NCBI RefSeq assembly: GCF_004331735.1
Contig: NZ_SJSO01000015.1
Span: 81,762-145,761 of the forward strand
DNA from: Pedobacter psychrodurus
GTDB lineage: Bacteria > Bacteroidota > Bacteroidia > Sphingobacteriales > Sphingobacteriaceae
Length of the DNA: 64,000 nt
Direction: 5' to 3'
Shown here one piece after another: positions 7,093 through 16,332 of the stretch. Both the position numbers and the translations under genes were made by a program. The notes below the pieces were generated by a model that did no database searches, was not told the origin of the DNA, and saw only the letters and a program-made list of their open reading frames with translations. The stretch's first letter is position 1; every line of letters starts with the position of its first letter.

Positions 7093-9282
7093 TTAGTTTC
7101 CTAGTTCTGACATGAATTTAATTCGCATCAATTGAATTTCTTCGCGGGTATAATCGGTTTCGCCTAATTCATTGAGCGCTTCGTCGATAGAATCGCTTTC
7201 GGCCGCCCTGAAATAATCAAAAACTTCATCCTGCCTATCATCATCAATTACTTCATCAATGAAGTAATTCAGGTTCAGTTTAGTACCTGAGTTAACGATC
7301 GACTCTACCTCTTTCAGAATTTCTTCGTAAGTGATTCCTTTCGAATCGGCAATATCTTCCAAACCAATCTGTCTGTCGATATTTTGAATGATCGAAACCT
7401 TCATCTGCGATTTATTGGCCTGCGTTTTAATAATCAGATCAATTGGACGTTCAATATCGTTATCCTCGACATATTTTTTGATCAGTTCGATAAAAGGTGT
7501 TCCGAATTTCATCGCTTTACCCGAACCCACACCAGAAATCTGGCGAAGTTCTTCCATCGTAATTGGATAATGTGTACACATTTCCTCTAAAGATGGGTCT
7601 TGAAATACAACAAAAGGTGGCACGCTTTTCTGTTTCGCAATTTTTTTACGCTGCTCTTTAAGTAACGATAAAAGATGTGTATCTAAAGCACCTGTACCTT
7701 GTTTTACATCATCATCATCATCGTCAACACCATTCTCTATTGGTTCGTTTAGTATGAATTTAAGGCTATAAGGGTTAACAATAAAATCTCTTCCCTGCTT
7801 GGTTAATTTTAATAAACCGTAATTATCGATATCTTTAAATAGGTAATTATTTAAAACAGCCTGTCGAATAATCGATTTCCACATCAACTCACCTTCTTCT
7901 TTACCGATTCCAAATTCAGGAATTTTGCTGTGTTCGTAAGCAATGGTTTGAGCGGTTTCTAAACCTAAGAAAACATTCAACAAGTGTGCATCATCAAATT
8001 TTTCGCCTGATTTTTCGATAAATTTCAAAACGGTTGACAATTGACTTTCGGCATCAAATTGTTTTTTAGGCTTTTTGCAATTGTCACACATGCAATTACA
8101 TCCTGTTTCATTAAAATTTTCACCGAAATAATGAAGGATTTGCTTACGACGGCAAACGCCAGATTCAGCATAATCAATCACTTCTTTCAATATCTGTGTG
8201 CCAATTTCGCGTTCTGAAACTGGTTTGTCTTTCATAAACTTAGCCAGCTTGTCTACATCTTTTTGAGCGTAGAAAGCGATACATACCCCCTCACCGCCAT
8301 CACGGCCAGCTCTACCCGTTTCCTGATAATAGCCTTCCATACTCTTTGGCACATCATGGTGAATAACGAAGCGAACATCGGGTTTATCGATCCCCATACC
8401 AAAAGCGATGGTAGCTACAATAACCTCTGCATCTTCCATCAAAAACCTATCTTGTGTATCGGCTCTCACCTTAGGATCTAAACCTGCATGATAAGGCAAA
8501 GCGCTAATTCCATTCAGATTTAACGCTTCTGCAACTTCTTCTACTTTTTTACGGCTCAGGCAATAAATAATGCCCGATTTGCCTGGATTAGACTTGATGT
8601 ACTTAATAATCTCTTTAGTAATGTCTCTTTTAGGGCGGATCTCGTAAAAGAGATTCGGTCTGTTAAACGAAGATTTGAACAATGTTGCCTCCGTCATTCC
8701 GAGGTTCTTCATAATATCCTGCTGCACTTTTGGTGTAGCAGTTGCAGTTAGTGCAATAATTGGAATGTTGTTCCCCAATCCTGCAATAACCTGTTTGATC
8801 TTACGGTATTCTGGTCTGAAATCGTGCCCCCATTCAGAGATACAGTGCGCTTCATCAACAGCAACGAAAGAGATTTTAATCAGATTTAAAAATTCAATAT
8901 TGTCCTGCTTCGCCAGAGATTCGGGCGCAACATACAATAACTTAGTCTGACCGCTTAAAAGATCAGATTTAACTTGAGTAATTTCAGATTTGTTTAATGA
9001 TGAATTCAGAAAGTGAGCAATACTGTCATTTCCACCAAAAGCCCTTAATTGGTCTACCTGGTTTTTCATCAATGCAATTAGTGGAGAGATAACGATTGCT
9101 GTTCCCTCGCTCATTAAAGCGGGCAACTGATAGCAAATAGACTTCCCTCCGCCTGTTGGCATAATAACAAACGTGTTATTGCCTTCTAAAATATTTGTAA
9201 TGATCGACTCCTGATCACCCTTGAAATTATCAAACCCGAAGAAATTTTGTAGGTTATCAAATAACGACTTTTTCACGTCCAT
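7093..9282 (-). CDS. recQ: ATP-dependent DNA helicase RecQ
   Basis: This is a 3'-5' superfamily 2 DNA helicase for recombination and repair of stalled forks. From the start chosen it has 729 residues. Residues 1-340 hold the helicase core: Walker A MPTGGGKSICYQLP, VAVDEAHCISEWGHDFRPEY (DEAH), ALTATATPKV and QETGRAGRDG (motif VI). The zinc-binding and winged-helix RQC part follows (FNETGCNCMCDNCKKP), and the C-terminal part holds an HRDC domain. The ATG at 9282 (MDVKKSLF) fits the family; an ATG at 9321 would add 13 unusual residues. It is divergent from kdsD. Confidence 0.95.
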   Translation of the reverse strand: MDVKKSLFDNLQNFFGFDNFKGDQESIITNILEGNNTFVIMPTGGGKSICYQLPALMSEGTAIVISPLIALMKNQVDQLRAFGGNDSIAHFLNSSLNKSEITQVKSDLLSGQTKLLYVAPESLAKQDNIEFLNLIKISFVAVDEAHCISEWGHDFRPEYRKIKQVIAGLGNNIPIIALTATATPKVQQDIMKNLGMTEATLFKSSFNRPNLFYEIRPKRDITKEIIKYIKSNPGKSGIIYCLSRKKVEEVAEALNLNGISALPYHAGLDPKVRADTQDRFLMEDAEVIVATIAFGMGIDKPDVRFVIHHDVPKSMEGYYQETGRAGRDGGEGVCIAFYAQKDVDKLAKFMKDKPVSEREIGTQILKEVIDYAESGVCRRKQILHYFGENFNETGCNCMCDNCKKPKKQFDAESQLSTVLKFIEKSGEKFDDAHLLNVFLGLETAQTIAYEHSKIPEFGIGKEEGELMWKSIIRQAVLNNYLFKDIDNYGLLKLTKQGRDFIVNPYSLKFILNEPIENGVDDDDDDVKQGTGALDTHLLSLLKEQRKKIAKQKSVPPFVVFQDPSLEEMCTHYPITMEELRQISGVGSGKAMKFGTPFIELIKKYVEDNDIERPIDLIIKTQANKSQMKVSIIQNIDRQIGLEDIADSKGITYEEILKEVESIVNSGTKLNLNYFIDEVIDDDRQDEVFDYFRAAESDSIDEALNELGETDYTREEIQLMRIKFMSELGN

Positions 9283-9373
9283 TTTGTGTAATAAAATATG
9301 CGATGCTATTTTTGTATCCAAAATAACATAATTTTACAAGAATTTCAAGTATTAACATACAATTATTTTCTCT

Positions 9374-10342
9374 TTGAAAAGTAAAAAATCGATAATCCAA
9401 TCAGCTGTAAGCACATTAGAGCTTGAGGCAGCAGCAATATTAAATGTTGCAAAGAATATTAACAGCGATTTTGAAAAAGTCGTATCAAGCATTTTACATG
9501 GTAAAGGACGGGTAATTGTAACGGGTATAGGGAAAAGTGCAATCATCGCACAAAAGATGGTAGCAACTTTTAACTCAACAGGTACTCCTGCTATTTTTAT
9601 GCATGCTGCTGATGCTATTCATGGCGATCTGGGGATGATCCAGGTGGATGATATTGTAATCTGCCTCTCTAAAAGTGGAAATACTCCAGAGATAAAAGTG
9701 CTTACTCCTTTGTTAAAAACTTCTGGCAATCTTTTAATAGGGATGGTTGGTGAGATGAATTCTTTTTTAGCTGAGCAAGCTGATCTGATTTTGAACACTT
9801 CTTTCGAAAAAGAAGCTTGTCCGCATAATTTGGCGCCCACTACAAGTACAACAGCGCAATTGGCATTAGGCGATGCCTTAGCGATTTGTTTATTGGAATG
9901 TAGAGATTTTAACGAATCAGATTTCGCAAAGTATCACCCGGGCGGATCTTTAGGAAAAAAATTATATTTAAAGGCCCGAGATCTTGCCCTATCTAATGAA
10001 AAACCTGCCATACATCCATCAGCTTCTGTTAAAGATGTTTTAATAGAAATTAGCAAAAACCGTTTGGGTGCTGTTGTTGTTGTTGATGATGACGATAAGG
10101 TGCTTGGCATCATTACCGATGGTGATATTAGGCGGATGTTAGAAAATAACAATTCTATTGCAAACTTAAAAGCCGAAGATATAATGGGCAGAACACCAAA
10201 GAGCATACAATTTGATGCTTTAGCAGTTGATGCCTTAGATATTATTAAACAAAACAATATAACGCAGTTGTTAGTTCTGGAACAAAATACTTACTTTGGC
10301 ATTATCCATTTACACGATCTTTTAAATGAAGGTATCGTGTAA
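9374..10342 (+). CDS. kdsD: Arabinose-5-phosphate isomerase (KpsF/GutQ/KdsD family)
   Basis: The enzyme interconverts ribulose 5-phosphate and arabinose 5-phosphate, the first step of KDO synthesis. Residues 1-200 are an SIS domain (VIVTGIGKSAIIAQKMVATF, HGDLGMI, CLSKSGNTPEIK) and residues 205-322 are two CBS domains (VVVDDDDKVLGIITDGDIRRML). Length matches the family at 322. The start is TTG at 9374; no ATG occurs in frame before residue 59, which would cut the SIS domain. It is followed 14 bp later by manC, so both may form an envelope-sugar operon. Confidence 0.92.
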   Translation: MKSKKSIIQSAVSTLELEAAAILNVAKNINSDFEKVVSSILHGKGRVIVTGIGKSAIIAQKMVATFNSTGTPAIFMHAADAIHGDLGMIQVDDIVICLSKSGNTPEIKVLTPLLKTSGNLLIGMVGEMNSFLAEQADLILNTSFEKEACPHNLAPTTSTTAQLALGDALAICLLECRDFNESDFAKYHPGGSLGKKLYLKARDLALSNEKPAIHPSASVKDVLIEISKNRLGAVVVVDDDDKVLGIITDGDIRRMLENNNSIANLKAEDIMGRTPKSIQFDALAVDALDIIKQNNITQLLVLEQNTYFGIIHLHDLLNEGIV

Positions 10343-10356
10343 TTTTAATTTATAAA

Positions 10357-11448
10357 ATGAATAAAGATTATTATGCATTAATTATGGCTGGTGGCGTCGG
10401 AAGTCGCTTTTGGCCAGTAAGCAGAACAGAATACCCAAAACAGTTTATCGATTTTTTTGGCGTAGGTAAAACTTTAATACAAAGTACCTACGATCGATTT
10501 TTAAAAATTTGCCTTCCTGAAAATATTTTTATTGTTACGAACGAAATTTATTCGGATTTAGTAAAAGAGCAGTTACCACAGCTTAGCGCTAATCAAATTC
10601 TAGCAGAGCCTTTGTTAAGGAATACAGCACCATGTATTGCTTACGGAAGTTTAAAAATTGCAGAATTAAATCCAAACGCGACCATTGTTGTGGCTCCTTC
10701 TGATCATACCATTGCCAATATTGATGGCTTTATAGAGTCTATTGAGCAATCATTGGATGCAGCTTCCAAAAACGATTGTTTAATCACATTAGGGATTAAA
10801 CCAAATCGTCCAGATACGGGCTATGGTTATATTCAGCATACCGATTATGTGCTCAACACTGATACTGATCTGCATAAGGTTAAAACATTTACAGAAAAGC
10901 CAAATTTAGAATTGGCGAAATCTTTTTTGCAAAGCGGCGATTTTCTTTGGAATGCCGGGATATTTATCTGGTCGGCTAAAGCGATTTTAAATGCCTTCGA
11001 AAAACATCTGCCAGATATGTATGAAATATTTAATATCGGTAGATCTGAATTGAATACTGAAGGAGAAAAAGCCTTTATTAATAATGCTTATTTCCAATGC
11101 ACCAATATTTCAATAGATTTTGGGATTATGGAAAAAGCAGATAATGTTTATGTGCTTCCATCTGATTTTGGCTGGTCTGATTTAGGAACCTGGGCCTCTA
11201 TTTATGAGATGGCTGAGAAAGACTATGTTGGTAATGCCGTTATCCCTTCAGAGCAGGTACTGATGTTCGATTCATCGAACTGCATGGTAAATGTTCCGAA
11301 AGATAAATTGGTTATCCTGCAGGGGCTTCACGATTACATTGTTGTAGAAAGCAATAATATGCTCATGATCTGCCCAAGAAACGAAGAGCAAAGGGTTAAA
11401 GAGTTTGTAGCTGAAGTTAAATCCCGATTTGGGAATAAGTTTATTTAG
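10357..11448 (+). CDS. manC: Mannose-1-phosphate guanylyltransferase
   Basis: The enzyme makes GDP-mannose from mannose 1-phosphate and GTP for glycan and GDP-fucose supply. The N terminus holds the nucleotidyltransferase signature GGVGSRFWPVSRTEYPKQF. Further family motifs are APSDHTI, FTEKPNLELAKSF, LWNAGIFIW and FGWSDLGTWASI. At 363 residues it is the short, monofunctional form without the phosphomannose isomerase half. It lies 14 bp after kdsD. A perfect 19-bp inverted repeat follows between it and the convergent rlmB. Confidence 0.93.
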   Translation: MNKDYYALIMAGGVGSRFWPVSRTEYPKQFIDFFGVGKTLIQSTYDRFLKICLPENIFIVTNEIYSDLVKEQLPQLSANQILAEPLLRNTAPCIAYGSLKIAELNPNATIVVAPSDHTIANIDGFIESIEQSLDAASKNDCLITLGIKPNRPDTGYGYIQHTDYVLNTDTDLHKVKTFTEKPNLELAKSFLQSGDFLWNAGIFIWSAKAILNAFEKHLPDMYEIFNIGRSELNTEGEKAFINNAYFQCTNISIDFGIMEKADNVYVLPSDFGWSDLGTWASIYEMAEKDYVGNAVIPSEQVLMFDSSNCMVNVPKDKLVILQGLHDYIVVESNNMLMICPRNEEQRVKEFVAEVKSRFGNKFI

Positions 11449-11462
11449 AAAGGATAATGTGT

Positions 11463-11510
11463 GATGTAAAATGGATGATGTGAACTACGCTACATCATCC
11501 ATTTTACATC
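11463..11510. repeat. Perfect 19-bp inverted repeat between convergent genes (family C)
   Basis: GATGTAAAATGGATGATGT (11463-11481) is the exact complement of ACATCATCCATTTTACATC (11492-11510) around a 10-base spacer. The same ATGGATGATG/CATTTTAC words recur at 59484-59545 and 60102-60175. Between manC and rlmB it may act as a bidirectional transcription stop, but there is no clear U tract. Confidence 0.8.
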
Positions 11511-11522
11511 TCTCCTTTTACA

Positions 11523-12290
11523 TTAAACTGTTCTTTGTCTAACAGCTTCGTATAAAATTACCCCGGCAGCTACCGAAACATTTAGCGATTCGATTTTACC
11601 AGCCATTGGTATTTTAGCTAAATGATCGGCTACCCTTAAAAGATCATTAGAAATTCCTTCATCTTCAGCGCCCATAACAATTGCTGTAGGCATGGTATAA
11701 TCCGGGGCATAAATAAAATCACTGGTTTTTTCGGTACAGGCTACAACTTGCAGGCCACTTTCCTGTAGAAACAAGCAGGTTTTGTGCAGGTTGGCATGGC
11801 GGCAAATCGGAATGCTAAATAATGCACCTGCGGATGTTTTAATCGCATCAGCATTGATCTGCGCCGCATTTTTTAACGGAACAACAATAGCATGAACACC
11901 TACACAGGCAGCCGTACGTGCTATTGCACCCATATTACGAACATCAGTCACGCTATCTAAAACCAAAATTAATGGCACTTCACCTTTTTCAAAAACAGCA
12001 GGAACAATATCTTCAATATTCTGATAGGTAATCGGAGAAATCACCGCAATTACACCTTGATGGTTTTTCTGCGACATGCGGTTAAGTTTCTCAATCGGAA
12101 CTGAATTTAACGGGATCAGGGTATCTTTTAAAAGTGCTTTCAGTTCTAAGAATAATTCGCCACCTAAGCCGCGTTGCTGATAAATTGTTTCAATATCTCT
12201 TCCTGCTTTAACGGCTTCAATTACGGCTCTGATACCAAATACAAACTCATTATTCTCTTTTGCGCGTTGCGGTCTTCTAAAATTATCCAT
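11523..12290 (-). CDS. rlmB: 23S rRNA guanosine-2'-O-methyltransferase, TrmH/SpoU family
   Basis: This SPOUT-class enzyme 2'-O-methylates a guanosine in 23S rRNA using SAM. The N-terminal substrate-binding part starts after an acidic and basic leader (FVFGIRAVIEAVKAGRDIETIY). The catalytic trefoil-knot domain shows NMGAIARTAACVGVHAIV (motif 1), AIVMGAEDEGISNDLL (motif 2) and IPMAGKIESLNVSVAAGVILYE (motif 3). Length 255 is typical. It is divergent from dnaB across a 200-bp gap. RlmB is the likeliest name within the family; other TrmH-type substrates cannot be excluded. Confidence 0.88.
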   Translation of the reverse strand: MDNFRRPQRAKENNEFVFGIRAVIEAVKAGRDIETIYQQRGLGGELFLELKALLKDTLIPLNSVPIEKLNRMSQKNHQGVIAVISPITYQNIEDIVPAVFEKGEVPLILVLDSVTDVRNMGAIARTAACVGVHAIVVPLKNAAQINADAIKTSAGALFSIPICRHANLHKTCLFLQESGLQVVACTEKTSDFIYAPDYTMPTAIVMGAEDEGISNDLLRVADHLAKIPMAGKIESLNVSVAAGVILYEAVRQRTV

Positions 12291-12478
12291 GTTTTGAAAT
12301 TGTTAGGCAAAAGTATTCAAATAAAATGTTTTAGCCCTAATCTATATCATTCTTATTAACATTTAATTGTTTAAAAATTTTTGCGATTTATAAAATCCTA
12401 GAAAATTTAATCTGATTATGCTTCAATTTGTTAACAAACAGCTAGTAACTAATTCAAACAATCGCATCAAAATTTGTT

Positions 12479-12486
12479 TACTTTTG
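12479..12486 (+). promoter_or_regulatory. Promoter -7 box in front of dnaB
   Basis: TACTTTTG matches TAnnTTTG exactly and ends 4 bp before the first ATG of dnaB. No good TTTG -33 box is seen at the usual distance. If used, the transcript would start at or just inside the codon at 12491, which bears on the choice of dnaB start. Confidence 0.5.
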
Positions 12487-12490
12487 TTGA

Positions 12491-14053
12491 ATGAGTATCG
12501 ATAATGAACAAGGCGGAAAGAATAGTATGACTGCTAGAAAAAGCAGGTTAAGTAATACCATTAGTTCACAAGGAAAAATTCCTCCTCAGGCATTAGACCT
12601 CGAGGAAGCCGTTTTAGGTGCCTTGATGCTTGAAAAAGATGCGCTTTCTGCTGTTATTGATGTTTTAAAACCAGAGGTTTTTTACAACATTGCTCACCAG
12701 AAAATTTTTGAAGCGATCCATATTCTATTTCAGAAATCACGACCGGTTGATATTTTAACAGTAACAGCTGAACTGCGAACATTAGGTACTTTAGAAATAG
12801 TTGGAGGCGCTTACTACATCACTAATTTAACCAATAGAGTTGCTTCAGCAGCGAATATTGAGTTTCACGCCCGTATTATTTCTCAGAAATATATTCAGCG
12901 TGAATTGATCAGAATCTCAACCGAGATTATTACAAATGCCTATGAAGATACGACTGATATTTTCGATCTCTTAGATCAGGCAGAAAAAGGACTTTTTGAA
13001 ATCGCACAGAATAACCTGCGTAGAGATACACAGAAAATGGACGATATTATCAAACAATCGTTAGCCACGCTTGAAGAACTTCGTACTAAAACCGATGGTT
13101 TAACCGGTGTGCCAACAGGTTTTACAGGATTGGATAGAATAACAGGCGGTTGGCAAAAGCAAGATTTAGTAATTATTGCTGCACGTCCGGCGATGGGAAA
13201 AACGGCATTCGTACTAACCTGCGCAAGAAACGCCACCGTTGATTTTGCAAAACCAACAGTTGTATTCTCATTAGAGATGTCGTCAGTTCAGTTGGTTAAC
13301 CGTTTGATTTCTGGAGAAGCAGAAATTGAACAGGAAAAAATCAGAAAAGGAAATTTACAGGAATGGGAATGGCAGCAGTTGCACAGTAAAATTGGCCGTT
13401 TAACCGAAGCTCCCCTATTAATTGATGATACACCTGCACTAAATATTTTTGAGTTCAGGGCAAAATGCCGAAGATTAAAATCACAATACGATATTCAATT
13501 AGTAATTGTCGATTACTTGCAGTTAATGCATGGTAAAGGAGAAGGAAAAGGTGGCGGTAACCGTGAGCAAGAAATTGGTAGTATATCTAGGGCGCTAAAA
13601 TCTGTTGCGAAAGAACTTGATGTTCCGGTGCTTGCACTATCACAGTTAAGTCGTGCGGTAGAGAGTAGACCTGGTTTACAAGGAAAGCGACCAATGTTAT
13701 CCGATTTACGTGAATCAGGTTCAATTGAGCAGGATGCGGATATGGTGTTGTTCTTGTACCGTCCTGAGTATTACGGTATTACTGAAGATGAGCAAGGAAG
13801 ATCGCAGGCTGGTATTGGTGAGGTTATTATTGCAAAACACCGTAACGGTGAAACCGGAATTGTACCACTTAAATTCATAGGTAAGTTTGTGAAGTTCGTC
13901 GATCTGGAAGATGATTTTAACGCACCACCAAATTCATTTGCTGCAGATCCCTCTGCCGGAATGTACCCTTCTCAAGATTTCGAAAAACAAAGCAATGTGA
14001 TTATCCGTCCATCAAAAATGGATGATTATAACGATGACGATCCGCCGTTTTAG
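12491..14053 (+). CDS. dnaB: Replicative DNA helicase DnaB
   Basis: DnaB is the hexameric helicase that unwinds DNA ahead of the replisome. Residues about 30-130 are the N-terminal primase-interacting domain (QALDLEEAVLGALMLEKDAL). The RecA-like motor follows: ARPAMGKTAF (Walker A), VFSLEMSS, LVIVDYLQLM (Walker B), LSQLSRAVE, and DADMVLFLYRPEYY. No intein is present. It has 520 residues from ATG 12491. A promoter box 4 bp before this ATG suggests either leaderless translation or use of the second ATG at 12527 (MTARKSRL), which has a GGAAAG just upstream. Confidence 0.96.
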   Translation: MSIDNEQGGKNSMTARKSRLSNTISSQGKIPPQALDLEEAVLGALMLEKDALSAVIDVLKPEVFYNIAHQKIFEAIHILFQKSRPVDILTVTAELRTLGTLEIVGGAYYITNLTNRVASAANIEFHARIISQKYIQRELIRISTEIITNAYEDTTDIFDLLDQAEKGLFEIAQNNLRRDTQKMDDIIKQSLATLEELRTKTDGLTGVPTGFTGLDRITGGWQKQDLVIIAARPAMGKTAFVLTCARNATVDFAKPTVVFSLEMSSVQLVNRLISGEAEIEQEKIRKGNLQEWEWQQLHSKIGRLTEAPLLIDDTPALNIFEFRAKCRRLKSQYDIQLVIVDYLQLMHGKGEGKGGGNREQEIGSISRALKSVAKELDVPVLALSQLSRAVESRPGLQGKRPMLSDLRESGSIEQDADMVLFLYRPEYYGITEDEQGRSQAGIGEVIIAKHRNGETGIVPLKFIGKFVKFVDLEDDFNAPPNSFAADPSAGMYPSQDFEKQSNVIIRPSKMDDYNDDDPPF

Positions 14054-14611
14054 GAACTAGTAATCAATATCCGTTATTCGGAACAAAACTTATTTTATTT
14101 TTTAGCATAGGGGTTTTAAGCTTTTTTGAAGTTTGCAGTTGCTTTATGCTATGATCTTTTTTGCCCTTCGACTCTGTTACCATTTACAGAATCTTATTGA
14201 TAGATCGTCATCTCGACCAAAGCACCGCGGAGTGGAGAGATCTTTGAGGCAGATTAAATTGGAAGATAGATTTCTCGGCTACGTTGCACTTCGTTCGAAA
14301 TGACGCCCCCCCGAGGAGATTTATTTTCCTTAAATTCTCCTGTCATCAATATTGTTTTTTATGCAACAAATTATCCCTAAGCATGACAAAAAAGGATTTC
14401 ATCTGCAATAAAGACTAAAAACTATGTCACTGGCACGGAAACTGAGCCTAGTAGCACGAAGCCCAACCAATCTAAACCTGATAGAACGAATGCTCCCGAT
14501 TCTTCATCGGAGCAGCAGTGAAAGCGGGACTGTATTAACCTGAAATTTACTGTATTTGCTTTTCAAGTTTTAACAATTTTTCTATAAACTCGATTTGGAT
14601 ATTATTTTATA
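14054..14611. other. 558-bp intergenic region with repeats, no gene seen
   Basis: No plausible coding frame is present. The region holds a family E repeat (14206-14305), then at 14395-14540 an element with the words GAAACTGAGCCTAGTAGCAC and AACCTGATAGAACGAATGC followed by a hairpin (CTCCCGAT/ATCGGAG, about 14499-14517) and GCAGCAGTGAAAGCGGGACT. The latter looks like another dispersed non-coding element. No promoter for chrA, which is on the other strand, lies here. Confidence 0.6.
14206..14305. repeat. Dispersed repeat, family E copy 1
   Basis: The element starts CGTCATCTCGACC and ends TTCGTTCGAAATGACG, with GGAGAGATCT and GATTTCTCGGCTACGTTGCA inside. Copies with the same ends occur at 21568-21676 and 45159-45277. 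Each can fold into a long imperfect hairpin. Confidence 0.8.
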
Positions 14612-15829
14612 CTAAAATAAATATCCAATTAATATGCCTGCCAACACGATAACAGGTGGGCTTAGTTTAGTGAAATTAAGTAACAGAAACGTAGCGAGCA
14701 TAATCCCCAAAAACACCCAGTTAAATCCCATTGGGATTAAGAGGAGAATAAACGCAGCGATAATAAATCCAACACTAACAGCATTGATTCCTGATAGGCT
14801 ATGACGGATCCGAGAGATCTTTTTCAGATCATCCCAAAAAGGTACAATAAATAAAACGAGAATTAGTCCAGGTAAGTTTATGCCGATAACCCCAATTAAT
14901 CCTCCTAGAATTTGGCCCCATAATCCGTATCCAAAATTCTTCATGCTTAATGCGCCTAAGTAGCTGGTAAACGAAAATGTTGGGCCAGGTAAGGCTTGCT
15001 GTAAGGCAAAACCAGATAAAAAACCGGATGAAGGTAAATAATGTTTCATCTCTACAAACTCAGTAAACATCAAAGGAACAAGTACCTGTCCGCCACCAAA
15101 CACCAATATGCCGTTCCGGTAAAAATTTTCTAATAAACGGATAGGTAAGCTAAAAGGTGATGTTCTGTTAATGATCGCCCCTACCAATGCAAACAATAAT
15201 AATGCGCCAATAAAGTAAACTAATTTCCGCGGGTTTATATTCGAAAAAAGTTTAACCCTTAACTCAGTTTCTTCTTTCGGGGTTTCAATCGCTGACGAGA
15301 TCATTCCGCCTATTAATATAGATAGCGGAAATACATAAGCATTTCTTAAAACCAAGGTTGCTATAACCGAGGCAATGGCCAAAAATATAGAAACCTGCGA
15401 GGATAAAACCTTTTTACCAAGTTTCCATGCGCCGTAAGCTACAATACCCAGTGCAATTGGCTGGATGTATTCTAAAATATCATTAAACTTTTGCTTTTGA
15501 TCGAGTAAAGCATAACTGATTGCAGCAAAGGTCATTATGGTTGCTGTTGGTAAAATCCAGATCAGGAAAGTAATAATGGCTAATTTAAGTTTTCCAACCT
15601 TCCAGGCTATCCCAACCAGGGTTTGTGTAGATGCTGGTCCTGGGAGTACCTGTGCCAGTGCATTTAGTTCTAACAACTCTTCTTCTGAGATAAATTTAGT
15701 GCTCTGAACGAAGTATTTAAGCAATAGCGCCAAATGCGCCTGCGCCCCTCCAAAAGAAGTAAATGTAAAAAAGATCACATTTCTGATAAACAGCCATTGT
15801 TTTTTAGTGGCAATAGGTTTTATCTGCAT
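14612..15829 (-). CDS. chrA: Chromate transporter ChrA family
   Basis: This inner-membrane transporter of the CHR superfamily exports chromate in characterised members. The 405-residue protein has two homologous CHR halves, each with the GG-Q and PGP signatures: FTSFGGAQAHLALL with VLPGPASTQT in the first, and VFGGGQVLVPLM with ALPGPTFSF in the second. About ten to twelve hydrophobic segments are present. The long two-domain form and its length are typical. The substrate in this organism may be chromate or sulfate-like; no chrB regulator is adjacent. A CCCCTTAAGGGG palindrome separates it from the upstream TPR gene. Confidence 0.88.
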   Translation of the reverse strand: MQIKPIATKKQWLFIRNVIFFTFTSFGGAQAHLALLLKYFVQSTKFISEEELLELNALAQVLPGPASTQTLVGIAWKVGKLKLAIITFLIWILPTATIMTFAAISYALLDQKQKFNDILEYIQPIALGIVAYGAWKLGKKVLSSQVSIFLAIASVIATLVLRNAYVFPLSILIGGMISSAIETPKEETELRVKLFSNINPRKLVYFIGALLLFALVGAIINRTSPFSLPIRLLENFYRNGILVFGGGQVLVPLMFTEFVEMKHYLPSSGFLSGFALQQALPGPTFSFTSYLGALSMKNFGYGLWGQILGGLIGVIGINLPGLILVLFIVPFWDDLKKISRIRHSLSGINAVSVGFIIAAFILLLIPMGFNWVFLGIMLATFLLLNFTKLSPPVIVLAGILIGYLF

Positions 15830-15848
15830 TTATAATTTAAACTAAAAG

Positions 15849-15860
15849 CCCCTTAAGGGG
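15849..15860. repeat. CCCCTTAAGGGG palindrome
   Basis: A perfect 12-bp palindrome followed by TTGGGGGTTA. Related CCCTTTAGGGGATTTAGGGG words occur at 17148-17166 (before etfA) and CCCTTAATCCCCTGAAGGGG at about 58650-58670. This is a small dispersed motif. Confidence 0.5.
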
Positions 15861-15867
15861 TTGGGGG

Positions 15868-16203
15868 TTAATCGTCTTCATAATCTAATCCAGCCGCTGT
15901 ATTATATGCACCCTGTAATTCAGAAAAAGCATGCATGTCTCTTTTGTTGCGTGCCACTTGCATACCCTTCTGATAAATGGCTATAGCCTTGTCTTTTTGA
16001 TCGTCTTTTTCGAGTAATTTACCCAAATGGTAATAAGTGCCAACATAATCGGGGTGTTTATCCGTTAACTGAAGGTAAAAAGAATAAGCCTTTTCCTTAT
16101 CATTTTGTGCGTTATACTCTGTGGCTAAGGCATATAGTATAAAAGGATCGTTAGGATCGCTTTCTAAAAATTCTAATAACTTGATTAAACGGGTTGATGA
16201 CAT
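15868..16203 (-). CDS. TPR-repeat protein
   Basis: A short soluble protein of 111 residues made of about three tetratricopeptide repeats: FILYALATEYNAQNDKEKAYSFYLQL, then VGTYYHLGKLLEKDDQKDKA, then the helix MQVARNKRDMHAFSELQGAY (each within the usual 34-residue spacing). TPRs mediate protein contacts. No catalytic domain, signal peptide or membrane span is visible. It lies upstream of chrA in the same direction, 38 bp apart, but a link in function is not evident. Confidence 0.75.
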   Translation of the reverse strand: MSSTRLIKLLEFLESDPNDPFILYALATEYNAQNDKEKAYSFYLQLTDKHPDYVGTYYHLGKLLEKDDQKDKAIAIYQKGMQVARNKRDMHAFSELQGAYNTAAGLDYEDD

Positions 16204-16225
16204 TTTATTTCCTTGCTTTTTTAAT

Positions 16226-16233
16226 TAAATTTG
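16226..16233 (+). promoter_or_regulatory. Promoter -7 box for etfBA
   Basis: TAAATTTG is an exact TAnnTTTG match; only a weak T-rich -33 is seen at 16203-16206. A start near 16239 gives a leader of about 94 bases that holds a hairpin (ATTATCA 16271-16277 with TGATAAT 16296-16302). Confidence 0.5.
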
Positions 16234-16332
16234 CAGAAAGACCTTATATAATAAACACATAACATATGAAATTATCATGAGCTAAAAATTTCGGCTTGAT
16301 AATGTCATAGCAATAAAAACCACTATTAACAT

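Noticed and set aside
14395..14540. tRNA-like or other RNA gene
   Set aside because: No cloverleaf could be drawn; the words look like a dispersed repeat with a single hairpin.
16239..16332. Riboswitch in the etfB leader
   Set aside because: Only one short hairpin is present and no known aptamer sequence could be recognised.
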